The position numbers and the translations under genes are program-made. Shown one piece after another: positions 14,810 to 15,158 of a stretch of DNA of 15,158 nucleotides; the stretch's first letter is position 1, and every line of letters begins with the position of its first letter. Source of the DNA: Endozoicomonadaceae bacterium (GTDB taxonomy: Bacteria; Pseudomonadota; Gammaproteobacteria; Pseudomonadales; Endozoicomonadaceae). The stretch is taken from NCBI GenBank assembly GCA_015163815.1, contig JAAOIJ010000109.1:1-15158 (forward strand), given 5' to 3'. The notes beneath the pieces were generated by a model. The model was not told where the DNA came from. It worked only from the letters and a program-made list of their open reading frames with translations, and made no database searches.

Positions 14810-14950
14810 TGAGACCTTTGCAATAAGACAACAAAGATTCCTGATATGATCTTTTTTATTAAAATAGTTTAAAAAATGAAGTAATTTATGTATTGTTTGA
14901 ATAAAAAAACACATAGATTATTCATTGAACTGATTATTGCAAAGGTCTCA
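14810..14950. mobile_element. 141-bp MITE-like element with perfect 17-bp terminal inverted repeats
   Basis: TGAGACCTTTGCAATAA (14810-14826) is repeated exactly in reverse complement at 14934-14950. The 107-nt interior is AT-rich and codes for nothing, so any movement would need a transposase from elsewhere. GAGACCTTTGC-type ends resemble, from memory, those of IS5/IS1031-group elements; this is unverified. No target-site duplication is visible beside the ends, so the element may be old, recombined or not a transposon at all. A very long-stem RNA hairpin is the alternative. Confidence 0.5.
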
Positions 14951-14980
14951 ATTTATATTACAAATGCGATAGACTCGCTT

Positions 14981-15157
14981 TTAGCAGAACACCATGCCTC
15001 TAAAAAATGGAAAAATCCATGTAATTTGAAATTGATGTAGCTCTTTGATCATGCTAGCATCAGCAGACTCTTTTGCTATCTGAAATACAGATTTTTGATT
15101 GACATTAACCGATTCAAACCAAGATTTAATTTGTGAATTTCCTGTTTTTAAGTCTAA
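14981..15157 (-). CDS. 3' end of an unrecognised gene running off the window
   Basis: An open frame enters from the right edge on the minus strand and closes with TAA at 14981-14983, giving the last 58 residues. The part up to about residue 45 reads like ordinary protein: KSWFESV, QKSVFQIAKES, ASMIKELHQ, probably helical. The last stretch, ITWIFPFFRGMVFC, is hydrophobic and different in character. The stop lies 30 nt from the MITE-like element, so the natural C-terminus may have been altered. No family is recognised and the start is outside the window. The frame could be chance, but its residue mix favours real coding. Confidence 0.45.
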   Translation of the reverse strand, partial: LDLKTGNSQIKSWFESVNVNQKSVFQIAKESADASMIKELHQFQITWIFPFFRGMVFC

Positions 15158-15158
15158 T

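Larger units (their letters stand above)
14530..14980. other. Intergenic region with relic-like sequence and a MITE-like element
   Basis: 451 nt with no convincing complete gene. It holds alternative hairpins at 14586-14650 and the inverted-repeat element at 14810-14950. Between about 14655 and 14870 the base composition is less AT-rich and several frames are open: a plus frame from 14657 to a TGA in the left end of the element, and a 22-codon minus frame from ATG 14803 to TGA 14735. None has a ribosome binding site or recognisable family, so I treat them as chance or gene relics. Confidence 0.45.

Noticed and set aside
1..15158. CRISPR array, tRNA, rRNA or prophage genes
   Set aside because: No regularly spaced repeats, no cloverleaf-like or rRNA-like sequence and no phage protein motifs were seen on either strand.

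Overview
The window is AT-rich chromosomal DNA. It looks like a gammaproteobacterium that lives with or inside eukaryotic cells. The gammaproteobacterial signal comes from the RNase G - YhdP pair in the same order as in E. coli, the lysA-dapF pair, TrmL and a DsbG-like protein. The host-associated signal is one large gene encoding a SopB/IpgD-type phosphoinositide phosphatase, a family known only as secreted effectors. Low GC, a class II AroA (as I recall for Coxiella) and a lone effector among housekeeping genes would suit a Legionellales/Coxiellaceae-like intracellular bacterium. That placement is inference; no rRNA or marker tree is available here.

Layout. 1-251: non-coding leader with a 12-bp GC palindrome and a 10-bp-arm hairpin. 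252-2720 (+): the effector, with a C-terminal CX5R phosphatase domain, a helical middle and a basic, proline-rich N-terminus carrying repeated SH3-ligand-like motifs; a perfect 28-bp palindrome follows. 2874-3323 (+): trmL, converging on aroA. 13291 down to 3333 (-): six co-directional housekeeping genes in the order lysA, dapF, a UPF0126/TRIC-like membrane protein, rng, yhdP, aroA. lysA and dapF are separated by 3 nt; the others have gaps of 55-246 nt and candidate promoters or hairpins between them. 13292-13668: divergent intergenic region with a good lysA promoter candidate on the minus strand and an extended -10 plus inverted repeat on the plus strand. 13669-14529 (+): a membrane-anchored DsbG-like disulfide protein with a CTIC active site. 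14530-14980: no convincing gene, but a 141-bp MITE-like element with perfect 17-bp terminal inverted repeats. 14981-15157 (-): the 3' end of an unrecognised gene running off the window.

Function. lysA and dapF make lysine and supply meso-diaminopimelate for peptidoglycan; aroA feeds aromatic synthesis; YhdP belongs to the AsmA-like envelope lipid-transport group; RNase G matures rRNA and degrades mRNA; TrmL modifies the tRNA wobble base; the DsbG-like protein acts in the periplasm. The effector is the accessory gene and the most interesting item: its phosphatase core is clear, while its roughly 240-residue N-terminus looks like a host SH3-adaptor recruitment platform. No CRISPR array, tRNA, rRNA, prophage or complete insertion sequence was seen.
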